A stretch of 64,000 nt of DNA from the NCBI GenBank assembly GCA_017440925.1, contig JAFSAP010000001.1, positions 1 to 64,000 on the forward strand. Reading direction: 5' to 3'. Source of the stretch: Oscillospiraceae bacterium (GTDB lineage Bacteria > Bacillota > Clostridia > Oscillospirales > Oscillospiraceae). The notes beneath the pieces were generated by a model, which had not been told where the DNA came from, ran no database searches, and saw nothing but the letters and a program-made list of their open reading frames with translations. The position numbers were made by a program, and so were the translations under genes. Positions 52,718-62,413 of this stretch are shown piece after piece. Numbering within the stretch: the first letter of the stretch is position 1; every line of letters starts with the position of its first letter.

Positions 52718-53902
52718 TTACTCAACGTAGTTGACGGTAACGTTGGCAGTGCTCTCGGGAGTGGTGACCAGCTCGTCGGAGATAGCAACTTCACCGGCAG
52801 CGATCTTGGCAAACATAGCCTCGTAGTCAGCAACAGTCCACTCGGTCAGGGACCAGGTTGCGGTGGGCAGGCCGACAGCATTGTCAGCTGCGCCCAGAGA
52901 GGTGGAGGTGCCGCCGATCTCAGCCCATGCGCCGTCATAGTGCTTGGAGATAGCCCAGACAGTAGCGTCAGCCAGGCCCTTCATAGCAGAAGTGATGACA
53001 GCGGGGGACTCGAAGGACTGGTCAACGTCAACACCGACAACCAGGCCGTCCTCAGCGGAAGCAGCAGCGGAAACAGACTGGAACATGGAGCCACCGCAGC
53101 AGAAGATAACTTCAGTGCCGTTGGTGTACCAGCCGGTAGCCATAGCCTGCAGCTCGGGAGAAGCGGAGAATGCAGCGCCGTAAGCCCAGGAGTAGTTCAT
53201 GTCGACCTTGACGCCCAGCTCAGCAGCAGCAGCCTCTGCGCCCTGCAGGAAGCCGTAGCCAAAGCGCTGGCAAGCGGGGTTGGTGCCGCCGCCGCCGCCC
53301 ATGAAGCCCAGCTTGGTGTAGCCTTCCATGACGGTAGCGTAGCCAGCCAGATAGCCGGACTGATGCTCCTGGAAAGCGATGCCGGCAACGTTGTCGAAGC
53401 CGATGGGGTAGCCGTCGATAAAGACGAAGTTAACATTGGGGTAAGCCTCAGCAGCGGCCTTCAGAGCGCCTTCCTGCATGAAGCCTGCAGCAACAACGAC
53501 CTCAGCGCCGTTCTCGCAGGCCAGCTTCATGGCATCGATACGGTCATCATCGGTAGCCTCGTTGCCGTTGGCGGGCTGATAGTACTTGTAGGACTTGCCG
53601 TTGGCAGCAGCGTACAGCTTAACGCCGTCGTAGGTGCCCTGGTTGAAGGACTTGTCCTTCAGCTGGCCCACGTCGGTGATGAAAGCGACCTGGTACTTGC
53701 CGTCAGCAGAGGTCATCTCGTCAGCGATGTCGTCAGGGTTGACAGCAGCGGGAGCCTCGGGAGCCTCAGGAGCAGCGGGAGCCTCAGCAGCAGGGGCGTC
53801 AGCAGCGGGAGCCTCGGTGGCAGCGGGAGCTTCGGAAGCGCCGCATGCAGCCAGAGACAGAACCAGAGCCATTGCCAGCAGCAGGCTAAGAATCTTCTTC
53901 AT
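52718..53902 (-). CDS. BMP-family nucleoside-binding lipoprotein
   Basis: 394 residues. Signal peptide with lipobox SLAAC (Cys about 20), an Ala/Pro/Glu-rich linker (about 22-52), then the BMP fold: VAFITDVGQLKDKSFNQGTYDG, VNFVFIDGY, FQEHQSGYLAGY. Substrate-binding component of the importer encoded downstream. Highly biased codons suggest strong expression. Confidence 0.94.
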   Translation of the reverse strand: MKKILSLLLAMALVLSLAACGASEAPAATEAPAADAPAAEAPAAPEAPEAPAAVNPDDIADEMTSADGKYQVAFITDVGQLKDKSFNQGTYDGVKLYAAANGKSYKYYQPANGNEATDDDRIDAMKLACENGAEVVVAAGFMQEGALKAAAEAYPNVNFVFIDGYPIGFDNVAGIAFQEHQSGYLAGYATVMEGYTKLGFMGGGGGTNPACQRFGYGFLQGAEAAAAELGVKVDMNYSWAYGAAFSASPELQAMATGWYTNGTEVIFCCGGSMFQSVSAAASAEDGLVVGVDVDQSFESPAVITSAMKGLADATVWAISKHYDGAWAEIGGTSTSLGAADNAVGLPTATWSLTEWTVADYEAMFAKIAAGEVAISDELVTTPESTANVTVNYVE

Positions 53903-53954
53903 AGTTTCATTCCTCCATAAAAATTCTTTGGGTTGTGTTTTTCACACCTTTTTT

Positions 53955-53983
53955 ATTGTCGCATATTTGAGCCGAAAAATCAA
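53955..53983 (-). promoter_or_regulatory. Promoter of the nucleoside importer operon
   Basis: TTGATT (53978-53983), 17-nt spacer, GACAAT (53955-53960) on the minus strand. Confidence 0.65.
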
Positions 53984-54035
53984 CAGATAATCCGAAGATT
54001 TGTCATTTATCACAATGTTTTCCCCGGTCTGCCCA

Positions 54036-54446
54036 TCAGATTCCCATATGCTTTGACGGAGAAAAGGAGTATGGCAGAATTTCTGCCAAAGTGTGCGTCT
54101 CATACCCCTCAGCATCCACCATGTAAATCAGGAAGTCATCGCCGCAGAATTCCCGCATGACCTGGCGGCAGACACCGCAGGGCGGAAAACTTCCGGTAAT
54201 TACGCCATCTTTGCCGCCGCAGACCGCGATGGAAACAAAATCCCGGTGGCCATCATAGACCGCCTTAAAAAAGGCAGTACGCTCAGCACAGTTGGTGGGG
54301 CCGTAGGCAGCGTTTTCAATGTTGCAGCCCTGGTATACCGTGCCGTCAGCGCACAGCAGCGCTGCGCCTACCTTGTAGCCGGAGTAGGGTACATAGGCAT
54401 GCTGCATGGCCTCTTTGGCCAGCTCAATCAGTTTTTCAGGTGTCAT
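54036..54446 (-). CDS. cdd: Cytidine deaminase
   Basis: 136 residues. Zinc site: CAERTAFFKA and PCGVCRQVMREF. Deaminates cytidine and deoxycytidine to uridines. Overlaps deoB by 4 bp; last gene of the salvage operon. Confidence 0.96.
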   Translation of the reverse strand: MTPEKLIELAKEAMQHAYVPYSGYKVGAALLCADGTVYQGCNIENAAYGPTNCAERTAFFKAVYDGHRDFVSIAVCGGKDGVITGSFPPCGVCRQVMREFCGDDFLIYMVDAEGYETHTLAEILPYSFSPSKHMGI

Positions 54447-55612
54447 TTCAAAATCTCCTCTGCAAAACTCTCGCCCGGGGTGTCGTAATCCACACCCAGC
54501 AAGCCGGTAACAGTGGCGGCGATATCGGCAAAGCTCTTCCGGGTGCCCAGGTTCACAGGCTTTACTGCCTTACCCAGGATCAGCAGGGGTACATATTCCC
54601 GTGTATGGTCGGTGGTGGCGGTATAGGCAGGATCACAGCCATGGTCAGCAGTGATCATCACCAGGTCATCTTCTCCCAGTGTGGGCAGAAAATTACCCAG
54701 CCAGGCATCAAACTCGCTCAGCGCATTGGCATAGCCATCAATATCCCGGCGGTGGCCATAGACCATATCAAAATCCACCAGGTTCACAAAACACAGGCCC
54801 TTGAAATCCTTCGCAGCATAATTCGTGGTATGTTCCATACCGTTGGCATTGGACTTGTTGTAGACAAATTCCGTATCTCCATAGCCGGCAAAAATGTCAT
54901 GGATCTTGCCCACAGCGATGGAATCCAGGCCTGCTGCCTTGATGGCATCCAGCATGGTGGGTTTGGGAGGCTCCAGGGAATAGTCATGGCGGTTGGAAGT
55001 CCGCTTGAAGCCATCTGCGCTGTTACCCACATAGGGTCTGGCAATGACACGGCCCACGCCATGCTTGCCCCGGAGGATGTTCCGGGCCTTATGGCAGGCA
55101 TCATACAGTTCTTCCAACGGAATGTGTTCTTCGTGGGCCGCCACCTGGAACACCGAGTCGGCGGAGGTGTAGACGATCCATTTGCCGGTGTCGATCTGTG
55201 CCTGGCCGTAGTCCCGGATCACATCGGTGCCGGAATAGGGCAGGTTGCACAGAACACCCCGTCCTGTCGCTTCCGTGAACGCATCCAGCACTTCCTGGGG
55301 GAAACCGTTGGGATATGTGGGCAGCGGCTCTGGAGAAATCACACCGGCGATCTCCCAGTGGCCGATGGTGGTATCCTTACCCATGGAGGCTTCCCGCAGC
55401 CGGGCAAAGGCACCGGCGGGAGCATCACACTTCGGCAGGCAGGAAACACCGTCAATATTGCCCAGACCTGCGGCGATCATATTGGGGATATGCAGCTTGG
55501 AAGAAGTGGCACAGGCGGCCAGGGTATTGACCCCCACATCGCCAAAGCTTTCACTATCCGGCATGGCACCGATGCCGAAGGAATCCAGAACGATCAGAAA
55601 AATACGTTTCAT
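54443..55612 (-). CDS. deoB: Phosphopentomutase
   Basis: 389 residues. Metal-binding VLDSFGIGAMPD at the N-terminus, GKDTTIGHWE with the phosphorylated Thr, and DHGCDPAYTATTDHTREYVP. It moves phosphate between C1 and C5 of (deoxy)ribose. Confidence 0.97.
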   Translation of the reverse strand: MKRIFLIVLDSFGIGAMPDSESFGDVGVNTLAACATSSKLHIPNMIAAGLGNIDGVSCLPKCDAPAGAFARLREASMGKDTTIGHWEIAGVISPEPLPTYPNGFPQEVLDAFTEATGRGVLCNLPYSGTDVIRDYGQAQIDTGKWIVYTSADSVFQVAAHEEHIPLEELYDACHKARNILRGKHGVGRVIARPYVGNSADGFKRTSNRHDYSLEPPKPTMLDAIKAAGLDSIAVGKIHDIFAGYGDTEFVYNKSNANGMEHTTNYAAKDFKGLCFVNLVDFDMVYGHRRDIDGYANALSEFDAWLGNFLPTLGEDDLVMITADHGCDPAYTATTDHTREYVPLLILGKAVKPVNLGTRKSFADIAATVTGLLGVDYDTPGESFAEEILK

Positions 55613-55624
55613 AGTATCACCTCA

Positions 55625-55745
55625 AAAAAGAACTGTCATTCCGAGCCTGCCGGAGACAGGTGTGGGAATCCCCCGGATGATCCGGGAATCCCCATGATCG
55701 GAGGAGATTGCCACACCAGCCTGCGGGCTGGTTCGCAATGACAGC
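55625..55745 (-). repeat. Dispersed repeat (GTCATTCCGAG type)
   Basis: GTCATTCCGAGC at one end and TCGCAATGACAG at the other form inverted termini around GGAATCCCCC, GGAGATTGCCACACCAGC and the hairpin CCAGCCTGCGGGCTGG. A shorter relative lies at 62459-62503. Located between deoB and deoD. Confidence 0.75.
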
Positions 55746-55752
55746 ATATGAT

Positions 55753-56505
55753 TTATTTGTTCTCCATGGCAACAGCCACATCCAGAGCCACCTTCATCAT
55801 GGTGGTGAAAGAGGTCTGGCGCTGTTCGGCAGAGGTTTCCTCGTGGGTCAGCACATGATCGGAGATGGTGCAGATGCACAGGCCCCGCTTGCCGTAACGG
55901 GCGGCGTTCATATACAGGGCGGCAGCTTCCATTTCCAGAGCCATGACGCCCATCTTCTTCAGACCATAGACACTGCCCAGGCCCTCGGGGACATCCACAT
56001 GGTCGCCGTAGAATACATCGGAAGAATTGATATTGCCCACGTGGTAGGTTGCGCCATGCTCTTTACAAGCCTTGACAGCCTCGCACAGCAGGTCAAAGTC
56101 GGCAATGGGCGCAAAGGTGCCGGGCAGATGGAACTGGCTTGCCCAATTCGAGTCGGTGCAGGCACCCTGGCCGATGACGATATCATAGAGGTGGATATTC
56201 TCCTGGATGGAGCCGGCAGAGCCCACACGGATGATGTTTTCCACATCAAAGAAGTTGAACAGCTCATGGGAATAAATGCCGATGGCAGGCATGCCCATGC
56301 CGGAAGCCATGACGGAAACTTTGACCCCCTTGTAGTAACCGGTATAGCCCTGAACACCACGGACATTATTGACGAGGACAGGGTTTTCCAGGAAGTTTTC
56401 CGCGATGAACTTGGCCCGCAGGGGATCGCCGGGCATCAGCACTGTCTTGCCAAAGCCGATCTCATCGGCAACGTTGATATGCGGGGTAACTGCAAAGTTG
56501 GACAT
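55753..56505 (-). CDS. deoD: Purine nucleoside phosphorylase DeoD
   Basis: 250 residues from the ATG at 56505, after GGGAGG. TPHINV, VLMPGDPLRAKFIAENFL, GMGMPAIGIYSHELF and MALEMEAAALYMNAA are the hexameric PNP signatures. Splits purine (deoxy)nucleosides to base and pentose-1-phosphate for deoB. Confidence 0.96.
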   Translation of the reverse strand: MSNFAVTPHINVADEIGFGKTVLMPGDPLRAKFIAENFLENPVLVNNVRGVQGYTGYYKGVKVSVMASGMGMPAIGIYSHELFNFFDVENIIRVGSAGSIQENIHLYDIVIGQGACTDSNWASQFHLPGTFAPIADFDLLCEAVKACKEHGATYHVGNINSSDVFYGDHVDVPEGLGSVYGLKKMGVMALEMEAAALYMNAARYGKRGLCICTISDHVLTHEETSAEQRQTSFTTMMKVALDVAVAMENK

Positions 56506-56524
56506 AGTAAGTTCCTCCCAAAAT

Positions 56525-56668
56525 GAATTGTAGGGCGGGGTTATGACCCCGCCGACGCACCATAGGTGTGGCTCAGTTTTACACAAGAGCGCTCCCCTGC
56601 TATGCATCGTATACAGCTCGAAATAATATTGTTACCTGCTCGGCGGGGTCATGACCCCGCCCTACAGT
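56525..56668. repeat. MITE-like element with GC-rich terminal inverted repeats
   Basis: The left end TGTAGGGCGGGGTTATGACC then CCGCCG is the inverse of the right end CGGCGGGGTCATGACCCCGC then CCTACA. About 95 bp of unique sequence lie between. It encodes no protein and sits between deoD and deoC inside the salvage operon. Confidence 0.8.
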
Positions 56669-56678
56669 CTTTCATTCG

Positions 56679-57347
56679 TTAATAAGTTCCGTCGTTGGCA
56701 AGACCCTTGGCGATCTTGACGATCCGGGAAGTGCCCAGCCGGTCTGCACCCAGGGCAATGAACTTCTCCGCATCCTCCAGGCTGGAAATGCCGCCGGCAG
56801 CCTTGATCTTCACATGGGGCGCAACATGCTTGGCAAAGAGTGCCACATCTTCAAAGGTTGCGCCGGCCTTGGAGAAACCGGTGGAGGTCTTGATGTAATC
56901 GGCGCCGGAATCGGAAACGCACTTGCAAAGGGCGATCTTCTCGTCATCCGTCAGCAGGCAGGTCTCGATGATGACCTTCAGGAGCTTGCCCTTGCAGGCA
57001 GCCTTGATGGCAGCAATTTCGGCAGTGATCTCATCCCACTTGCCTTCCTTGGCCCAGCCAATGTTGATGACCATGTCCACTTCATCGGCGCCGTTGTCCA
57101 CAGTATCGGAGGCCATGAAGCATTTGGCAGCGGTGGTGGCATAGCCGTTGGGGAAGCCGATGACGGTGCAGATGGCTAATCTTTCACCAACGTATTCCTT
57201 GGCCTGTTTCACGAAAGACTGAGGGATGCAGACAGAAGCGGTGCCATACTTCATACCATCATCGCAGATAGCCTTGATGTCCGCCCAGGTAGCAGTCTGG
57301 GCCAGCAGGGTATGGTCACACTTGGCGAGAATGTCTTTCAGTTCCAT
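56679..57347 (-). CDS. deoC: Deoxyribose-phosphate aldolase
   Basis: 222 residues from [13 protein letters not shown], preceded by [15 protein letters not shown] [22 protein letters not shown] and YIKTSTGFS with the Schiff-base Lys, then [12 protein letters not shown]. Splits deoxyribose-5-phosphate to acetaldehyde and glyceraldehyde 3-phosphate. Confidence 0.97.
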   Translation of the reverse strand: MELKDILAKCDHTLLAQTATWADIKAICDDGMKYGTASVCIPQSFVKQAKEYVGERLAICTVIGFPNGYATTAAKCFMASDTVDNGADEVDMVINIGWAKEGKWDEITAEIAAIKAACKGKLLKVIIETCLLTDDEKIALCKCVSDSGADYIKTSTGFSKAGATFEDVALFAKHVAPHVKIKAAGGISSLEDAEKFIALGADRLGTSRIVKIAKGLANDGTY

Positions 57348-57361
57348 AATATATTCCTCCA

Positions 57362-57964
57362 TTAGTTCTGCCCATGCAGTTTAATCTTCTTATGTTCCCG
57401 GATGCCCCGGATATAGCACCGGTGGCACATGGCGATATAGCAGTCATTGCCGCCCAGCACCACCTGGGCACCCTCGGTGACGATATAGCCGTCGCTGATA
57501 CGGGCATTGACCGTTGCCTTGGAGCCGCAGTCACACATGGTCTTGATCTCCTCGATGCAGTCCGCCAGTTCCATAAGGCGGCGGCTGCCGGGGAACAGCT
57601 TGGTCTGGAAGTCGGTACGCAGGCCGAAGCACATCACCGGCACATTGTAGTCATTGACGATGGCCCGGAGCTGGTCGATCTGGGCTTCCGTCAGAAACTG
57701 GCACTCGTCCACGATGACGGCATCACACTGTCCTGCGCGGGTGCTTCCATAGACCTGGTAGATATCCATATCCGGCGTCATGACCTCCACCGCTGCTGCC
57801 AGGCCAATGCGGCTGCGCAGGATCTGCACGCCGTCCCGGGTGTCTGCAGAGGGCTTGATGAGCCAGACCTTCATATCATTTTCTTCGTAATTGTATTTTG
57901 TGATCAATGCCTGGGCAGTCTTGCTGGAACCCATGGCACCATATTTAAAATAAAGCTTTGCCAT
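57362..57964 (-). CDS. tdk: Thymidine kinase
   Basis: 200 residues from [19 protein letters not shown]-loop [19 protein letters not shown], and zinc site CDCGSKA...CHRC. Phosphorylates thymidine. First gene of tdk-deoC-deoD-deoB-cdd. Confidence 0.96.
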   Translation of the reverse strand: MAKLYFKYGAMGSSKTAQALITKYNYEENDMKVWLIKPSADTRDGVQILRSRIGLAAAVEVMTPDMDIYQVYGSTRAGQCDAVIVDECQFLTEAQIDQLRAIVNDYNVPVMCFGLRTDFQTKLFPGSRRLMELADCIEEIKTMCDCGSKATVNARISDGYIVTEGAQVVLGGNDCYIAMCHRCYIRGIREHKKIKLHGQN

Positions 57965-57993
57965 ATCTCTTTCTACCTCCGTTTGCATGTTTC

Positions 57994-58022
57994 ATTATAT
58001 CGAAAAAAACCTCCATATGCAA
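57994..58022 (-). promoter_or_regulatory. Promoter of the nucleoside salvage operon
   Basis: TTGCAT (58017-58022), 17-nt spacer, TATAAT (57994-57999) on the minus strand. Confidence 0.75.
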
Positions 58023-58167
58023 CCCTCATTCATGCAAAATTAACAATGGCAGCCCTTGTGCTGTGTCCGCATATCTGATAAAATAAAAATATCCAAATTC
58101 TGTAACCAAAGAAGTTCTTTGTCGAGTATACAGGTGAATCCACCAAATACATAAGGAGGTAACGAAT

Positions 58168-59127
58168 ATGAAAAAACTGACCGCTCTGCTGCTGGCCCTG
58201 GTGATGGCATTGACCCTGCTCACCGCCTGTGGTGCCAACAGCGCCAGCCCCGCCCTCAAGCAGACCGCTGCCATGGACTACGCTGTGGTGGAGGAAGCCG
58301 CTGCGGAAGCTCCCATGGCCATGACAACCATGAATGGCAGCAACGCCCTGGCCGGTGCCGGGGAAACCGGCGCAGTCTCCCTGCCGGAAAGCCGGAAGTG
58401 GATCGTCACCGTGGACATGAGCGCCGAGACGGAAGACCTGGACGCCCTGCTTGTGAATCTGGAGGCAGCCATCGAAGAGATGGATGGCTATGTGGAAGAT
58501 CAGAACATCTACAATGGTTCCAGCTATGCAGCCCGCCGCCGCAGAAACGCCAACCTTACCATCCGGATCCCTGCTGCCGATGTGGATGCCTTTGCCACGG
58601 AAGTTTCCGGCATCGCCAATGTGGTCTCCAAGAATGTGAGCCGTGAGGACATCACCCTCACCTATGTGGCAACAGAAAGCAAAGTTACCGCACTGAAAAC
58701 CGAAGAAGCCCGGCTGCTGGAACTGCTGGCCCAGGCGGAGACTATGGCCGATCTGCTGGAGATCGAAGCCCGGCTTTCCGATGTCCGCTATGAACTGGAG
58801 AGCTACTCCTCCCAGCTGCGGCTCTATGACAACCAGGTGGACTACGCCACCATCTACCTGTTCATCGATGAAGTCCAGGAATACACCCCTGTTGCAGAAA
58901 AGACGGTATGGGAACGGATCCGGGATGGTTTCAGTGACAGTCTGGAAGGTGTGGGCGACGGCTTTGTGGATGCCGCTGTCTGGATCCTGGCAAATTCCCC
59001 CTATCTGGTGGTCTGGGGTGTCCTGCTGACCGCTGCAGTACTTCTTCTGCGGACACTGGGCAAGCGCCGTTCCGCCAAAAAGCCCATCAAATCTGCACCC
59101 AGAAAAGAAGAAAAACCCAACGAATAA
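58168..59127 (+). CDS. DUF4349 lipoprotein
   Basis: 319 residues. Lipobox LLTAC near residue 20, then the DUF4349 core WIVTVDMSAETEDLDALLVN, MDGYVEDQNIY, RIPAADVDAF, a coiled coil (LLELLAQAETMADLLEIEAR) and one C-terminal membrane helix (LVVWGVLLTAAVLLL) with a basic tail. Unknown role at the cell surface. AAGGAGG lies upstream. Confidence 0.88.
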   Translation: MKKLTALLLALVMALTLLTACGANSASPALKQTAAMDYAVVEEAAAEAPMAMTTMNGSNALAGAGETGAVSLPESRKWIVTVDMSAETEDLDALLVNLEAAIEEMDGYVEDQNIYNGSSYAARRRRNANLTIRIPAADVDAFATEVSGIANVVSKNVSREDITLTYVATESKVTALKTEEARLLELLAQAETMADLLEIEARLSDVRYELESYSSQLRLYDNQVDYATIYLFIDEVQEYTPVAEKTVWERIRDGFSDSLEGVGDGFVDAAVWILANSPYLVVWGVLLTAAVLLLRTLGKRRSAKKPIKSAPRKEEKPNE

Positions 59128-59129
59128 AC

Positions 59130-59555
59130 CAACTGCCCGCCGGTGGTTCTTCCCCCGGCGGGCTTCTGCTACATCTTTTATGCCCTTTTCTTGTTTCGGC
59201 AAGAAAAGGGCGAAAAGAAGCCGACTTAAAGGGCGCTGAGTTGCTTGCTCCCGCAAGCAAAGCCGCCCCTTTAAGAATACCCCGGCGCGCTCTGTCGATG
59301 GCGCGGAGCACCTTAACCTACATCCTGTTCAAGCAGAAAATGTCCCGATTTTCTGCTTGAAGTACACTGCTCTGCAAATCTGTACCATGTTCTGGCGAGG
59401 CGGCGGGAGGGGTTCACAGGGGAGGGCGCATTTATCCCGTAGCGCCTCCCCTGTGCCAGCTTCTTTGGTTACTTTCTTGTCTGGCACAAGAAAGTAACAC
59501 ACGCCTCTTTCTGCAATAGAAAATGCCCGCAGCCGGATGACTGCGGGCATACTTT
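59130..59555. repeat. Terminators plus dispersed hairpin element between DUF4349 gene and jag
   Basis: No gene was recognised in this gap of about 430 bp. 59135-59163 is a GCCCGCCGG/CCGGCGGGC terminator for the upstream gene. 59183-59212 (GCCCTTTTCTTG/CAAGAAAAGGGC) and 59469-59499 (GTTACTTTCTTG/CAAGAAAGTAAC) are strong hairpins bracketing GC-rich sequence, as in a repeat element. 59523-59550 (ATGCCCGCAG/CTGCGGGCAT then TTTCT on the minus strand) is the jag terminator. Confidence 0.65.
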
Positions 59556-60590
59556 TTATCTCACATACTCAATGACCACGCGGCGGTTGGGTTCGGTGCC
59601 GGTGGAATGGGTGGTGATGTTGTCCATCTCCTGCAGGGCGGCGTGGATCACATGACGCTCATAGGCATTCATGGGCTCCAGGGTGATGCGGCGGCGGGCC
59701 TTCAGAACCTGCTGTGCCTTCTTGCGGGCATAGCGGCGCAGGCTTTCCTCACGCTTCTCCCGGTAGCACTCAGCATCCACATTGATGCGGATGTGACCGT
59801 CTACTTCCCGGTTGACGGTATAGTTGGCCAGGTGCTGGATGGCATCCAGGGTATCGCCCCGGCGGCCGATCAGATAACCCAGATCATCGCCCACCAGATC
59901 CACCTTGTAGGTGTTGCTGTCTGCTTTCCAGCAGTGGGGCACAGCCTTGGAATCCATGTGCTCCAGAAGTCCCTTGATGAAAACTTCGATCTTTTCCTCC
60001 ACGGAGCCTGCCTCAGCAGGGGTGTACTCCTTGGGAGCTTCCACCTTCTTTTCTGCCTTAGGCTGCTTTTCAGCCTTGGGTGCTTTGGGCGGCTTGGGTG
60101 CTTCGGGCTTCTTTTCAGCCTTGGGAGCTTCTGCTTTCTTTTCAGCCTTGGGGGCCTCCGCCTTCTTTTCGGGCTTGGGTGCTTCGGGCTTCTTTTCAGC
60201 CTTGGGAGCTTCTGCTTTCTTTTCAGCCTTGGGGGCCTCCGCCTTCTTTTCGGGCTTGGGAGCCTCCGCCTTCTTTTCGGGCTTGGGGGCTTCTGCCTTG
60301 AGAGCCTCGGGCTTGGGTTCTGCCTTCTTCACAGGGGCAGCAGCCTTGGGCTTGGAGCGGGAAGCGGCGCCCAGCGCGGATTTGGGCTTTTCGGGAGCTG
60401 CGGGAACAGGATCGGGGACTTCATAAGTTACCTGCACCTTGGCGGGCTGGGCACCAAAGCCCAGGAAACCAGCCTTGGGCAGTGCCAGAACCTGGTAGGT
60501 GATATCGTCCCGCTCCAGACCCAGCTGGGTCAGAGCGGCTTCCACAGCAAGATCAATGGTCTTGCCGCTGGTGATAATGGTCTTTTCCAT
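59556..60590 (-). CDS. jag: RNA-binding protein Jag/KhpB
   Basis: 344 residues. N-terminal Jag-N domain (about 1-55, ALPKAGFLGFGAQPAKVQV). Then a low-complexity Lys/Ala/Glu/Pro segment (about 75-195) made of near-repeats of KKAEAPKAE and KKPEAPKPE. A KH-like domain follows with GYLIGRRGDTLDAIQHL, and a C-terminal R3H domain with TLEPMNAYERHVIHAAL. It binds RNA and affects cell division in Firmicutes. The repeat tract is unusually long and regular. Confidence 0.93.
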   Translation of the reverse strand: MEKTIITSGKTIDLAVEAALTQLGLERDDITYQVLALPKAGFLGFGAQPAKVQVTYEVPDPVPAAPEKPKSALGAASRSKPKAAAPVKKAEPKPEALKAEAPKPEKKAEAPKPEKKAEAPKAEKKAEAPKAEKKPEAPKPEKKAEAPKAEKKAEAPKAEKKPEAPKPPKAPKAEKQPKAEKKVEAPKEYTPAEAGSVEEKIEVFIKGLLEHMDSKAVPHCWKADSNTYKVDLVGDDLGYLIGRRGDTLDAIQHLANYTVNREVDGHIRINVDAECYREKREESLRRYARKKAQQVLKARRRITLEPMNAYERHVIHAALQEMDNITTHSTGTEPNRRVVIEYVR

Positions 60591-60593
60591 TGC

Positions 60594-61838
60594 TTATTCC
60601 TCCGTAGGATTGGAAGCGTAGCGGTTGGGATCGTAGTTGCGGCCCTTGCAGTAGGGACGGCTGGGAATGCCGGACATGCAGCTTTCCTCTTCTTCCTCTA
60701 CGATGCCCTTCTTGGCGTTGTACTCCTTGGCATTGGCAGCCTTTGCAGCCTGCTCTGCCTCACGCTGCTGCTTCTGGAGCTTCTTCTTGCTGGTGTTGGC
60801 GGTGATGCCCTCGGGGTTGGCAGCACGGCGCTCTGCACGGATGCGCTCCTTCTCTGCCTCGATGCGTTCCTGCTCCAGAGCCTTCTGCAGACGGACAGCA
60901 TCCTCAGCGTCATAGATCTTGCGGTAGTGCTTGGTCATGATGGGATCGGTGACCATACGGAACACACCGCCGATGAACCAGTACACAGACAGTCCGGCGG
61001 AAACGGTAAAGCCGATCCACAGGGACATCAGAGGCATCATCCACATCATCATCTTGTTGGTCTGGGCAGACTGGGAGTTTTCAGCCATCTCCTTGTCCTG
61101 GATGCCCTTCTCATTGGTGACGACAGAATCATTGGTCTTCTGGCTGACCCACATCTGGGCAACCTGAGAGATAGCGGAAACGATGGGGATCAGGAAAGCA
61201 CCGATGTGTGCCCAGTCCCAAGCCCAGGTGGATGCAAAGATGTTGAACTGGGGGATTGCGCCCAGGTTGATGCCGAAGAAATCAAAGTTGATACCAGCCA
61301 GGGTCTCGGTGCTGATGCCGGGAATGGCGGCAGCGATCTCATTGGCATACTGGGAAATGGCGCTGGCGGCTACGACCTGGTCATAGTAGGTATTGTTGGA
61401 GAACAGTGCGGGGGCATTGGCCTTGACAACAGCAATGATCTGCTGGGTCACTTCGGCACTTTCGCCCAGAATGTAGGTAATGGGTTCCCGGATAACGGTG
61501 AACAGGGGGAACAGGATCAGCAGGGGAACAAAGCTCCACAGGCAGCCGCCCATACCCATGGAAGCGCCCTCTTCCTGCTGCAGCTTCTGAATTTCTTCGT
61601 TCTGCTTCTGCTGGTCATGGGCATATCTTCTCTGGATATCCTGGATGCGGGGCTGCAGGCGGGACATCTTCATCATGCTCTTCTTGGACTTTGCGTTGAT
61701 GGGGGTCAGCACCAGCTGAACGATCAGCGCAAACAGGATCATAGCAACACCGTAGTTGCTGGTCAGGTCATAAAGAACGCCCAGCAGCCAGCCGAAAGGC
61801 ACGGTGACAAGATCGGATAATTTGAATGCGAGAAACAT
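60594..61838 (-). CDS. yidC: Membrane protein insertase YidC
   Basis: 414 residues with five helices. NYGVAMILFALIVQLVLTPIN at the N-terminus, LWSFVPLLILFPLFTVIREP, and GFTVSAGLSVYWFIGGVFR. A charged C-terminal tail (about 300-414) rich in Lys/Arg/Glu would bind ribosomes. Three bp before jag. Confidence 0.95.
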   Translation of the reverse strand: MFLAFKLSDLVTVPFGWLLGVLYDLTSNYGVAMILFALIVQLVLTPINAKSKKSMMKMSRLQPRIQDIQRRYAHDQQKQNEEIQKLQQEEGASMGMGGCLWSFVPLLILFPLFTVIREPITYILGESAEVTQQIIAVVKANAPALFSNNTYYDQVVAASAISQYANEIAAAIPGISTETLAGINFDFFGINLGAIPQFNIFASTWAWDWAHIGAFLIPIVSAISQVAQMWVSQKTNDSVVTNEKGIQDKEMAENSQSAQTNKMMMWMMPLMSLWIGFTVSAGLSVYWFIGGVFRMVTDPIMTKHYRKIYDAEDAVRLQKALEQERIEAEKERIRAERRAANPEGITANTSKKKLQKQQREAEQAAKAANAKEYNAKKGIVEEEEESCMSGIPSRPYCKGRNYDPNRYASNPTEE

Positions 61839-61859
61839 GGACTCTCCTCCTTATGAAAG

Positions 61860-62075
61860 TCAAGGGACGGGGTCGAAAAAATTACCCTTGTAAAAAGGGT
61901 GGCAGCGGAGTATCCGCCGCAGGGCGAGCCATCCGCCCTTCCATACCCCGTACTTCATAATTGCTTCGTAAGCATAGGCACTGCAGGTGGGTCGGAACCG
62001 GCACCGGGCCGGAAAACAGGGGGAAATATTGCGCTGGTAGAAACGGATCAGGGAAAGAAACAGCTTTTTCATCAT
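61860..62075 (-). CDS. yidD: Membrane protein insertion efficiency factor YidD
   Basis: 71 residues. [27 protein letters not shown] and [10 protein letters not shown] are the YidD signature. Start overlaps the rnpA stop by 4 bp. Confidence 0.95.
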   Translation of the reverse strand: MMKKLFLSLIRFYQRNISPCFPARCRFRPTCSAYAYEAIMKYGVWKGGWLALRRILRCHPFYKGNFFDPVP

Positions 62076-62413
62076 TCTTCACCACAGAGGATGCCGGCCT
62101 TTTTCGCCAGGGACAGATAGCTGGCAGTCAGCTTGTCAAAAGGTGCGTCCAGAGCCTTGCTCCTGGCCACCACCACAATGTCCCAGCCGGGCTGAAACCT
62201 GGCCTCATTGAGCCGGTAGACCTCCCGGATACGGCGGCGGATGCGGTTGCGGATATGGGCCTTCCCCAGCTTTTTGCTGACGGTGATGCCCACCCGGTTG
62301 CCATTTGTCCGGTTTTTCCGGGCATAGAGCACAAGGAGCCCATCTGCCTGGCCGGAGGTATGGTACAGCCGCCGGAAAATGTGATTCAGTTTCAAAGAAC
62401 TCGAAAACTTCAT
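62072..62413 (-). CDS. rnpA: Ribonuclease P protein component
   Basis: 113 residues from [17 protein letters not shown], after [25 protein letters not shown] and [10 protein letters not shown] form the RNR motif. Partner of RNase P RNA in tRNA 5' processing. Confidence 0.96.
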   Translation of the reverse strand: MKFSSSLKLNHIFRRLYHTSGQADGLLVLYARKNRTNGNRVGITVSKKLGKAHIRNRIRRRIREVYRLNEARFQPGWDIVVVARSKALDAPFDKLTASYLSLAKKAGILCGEE

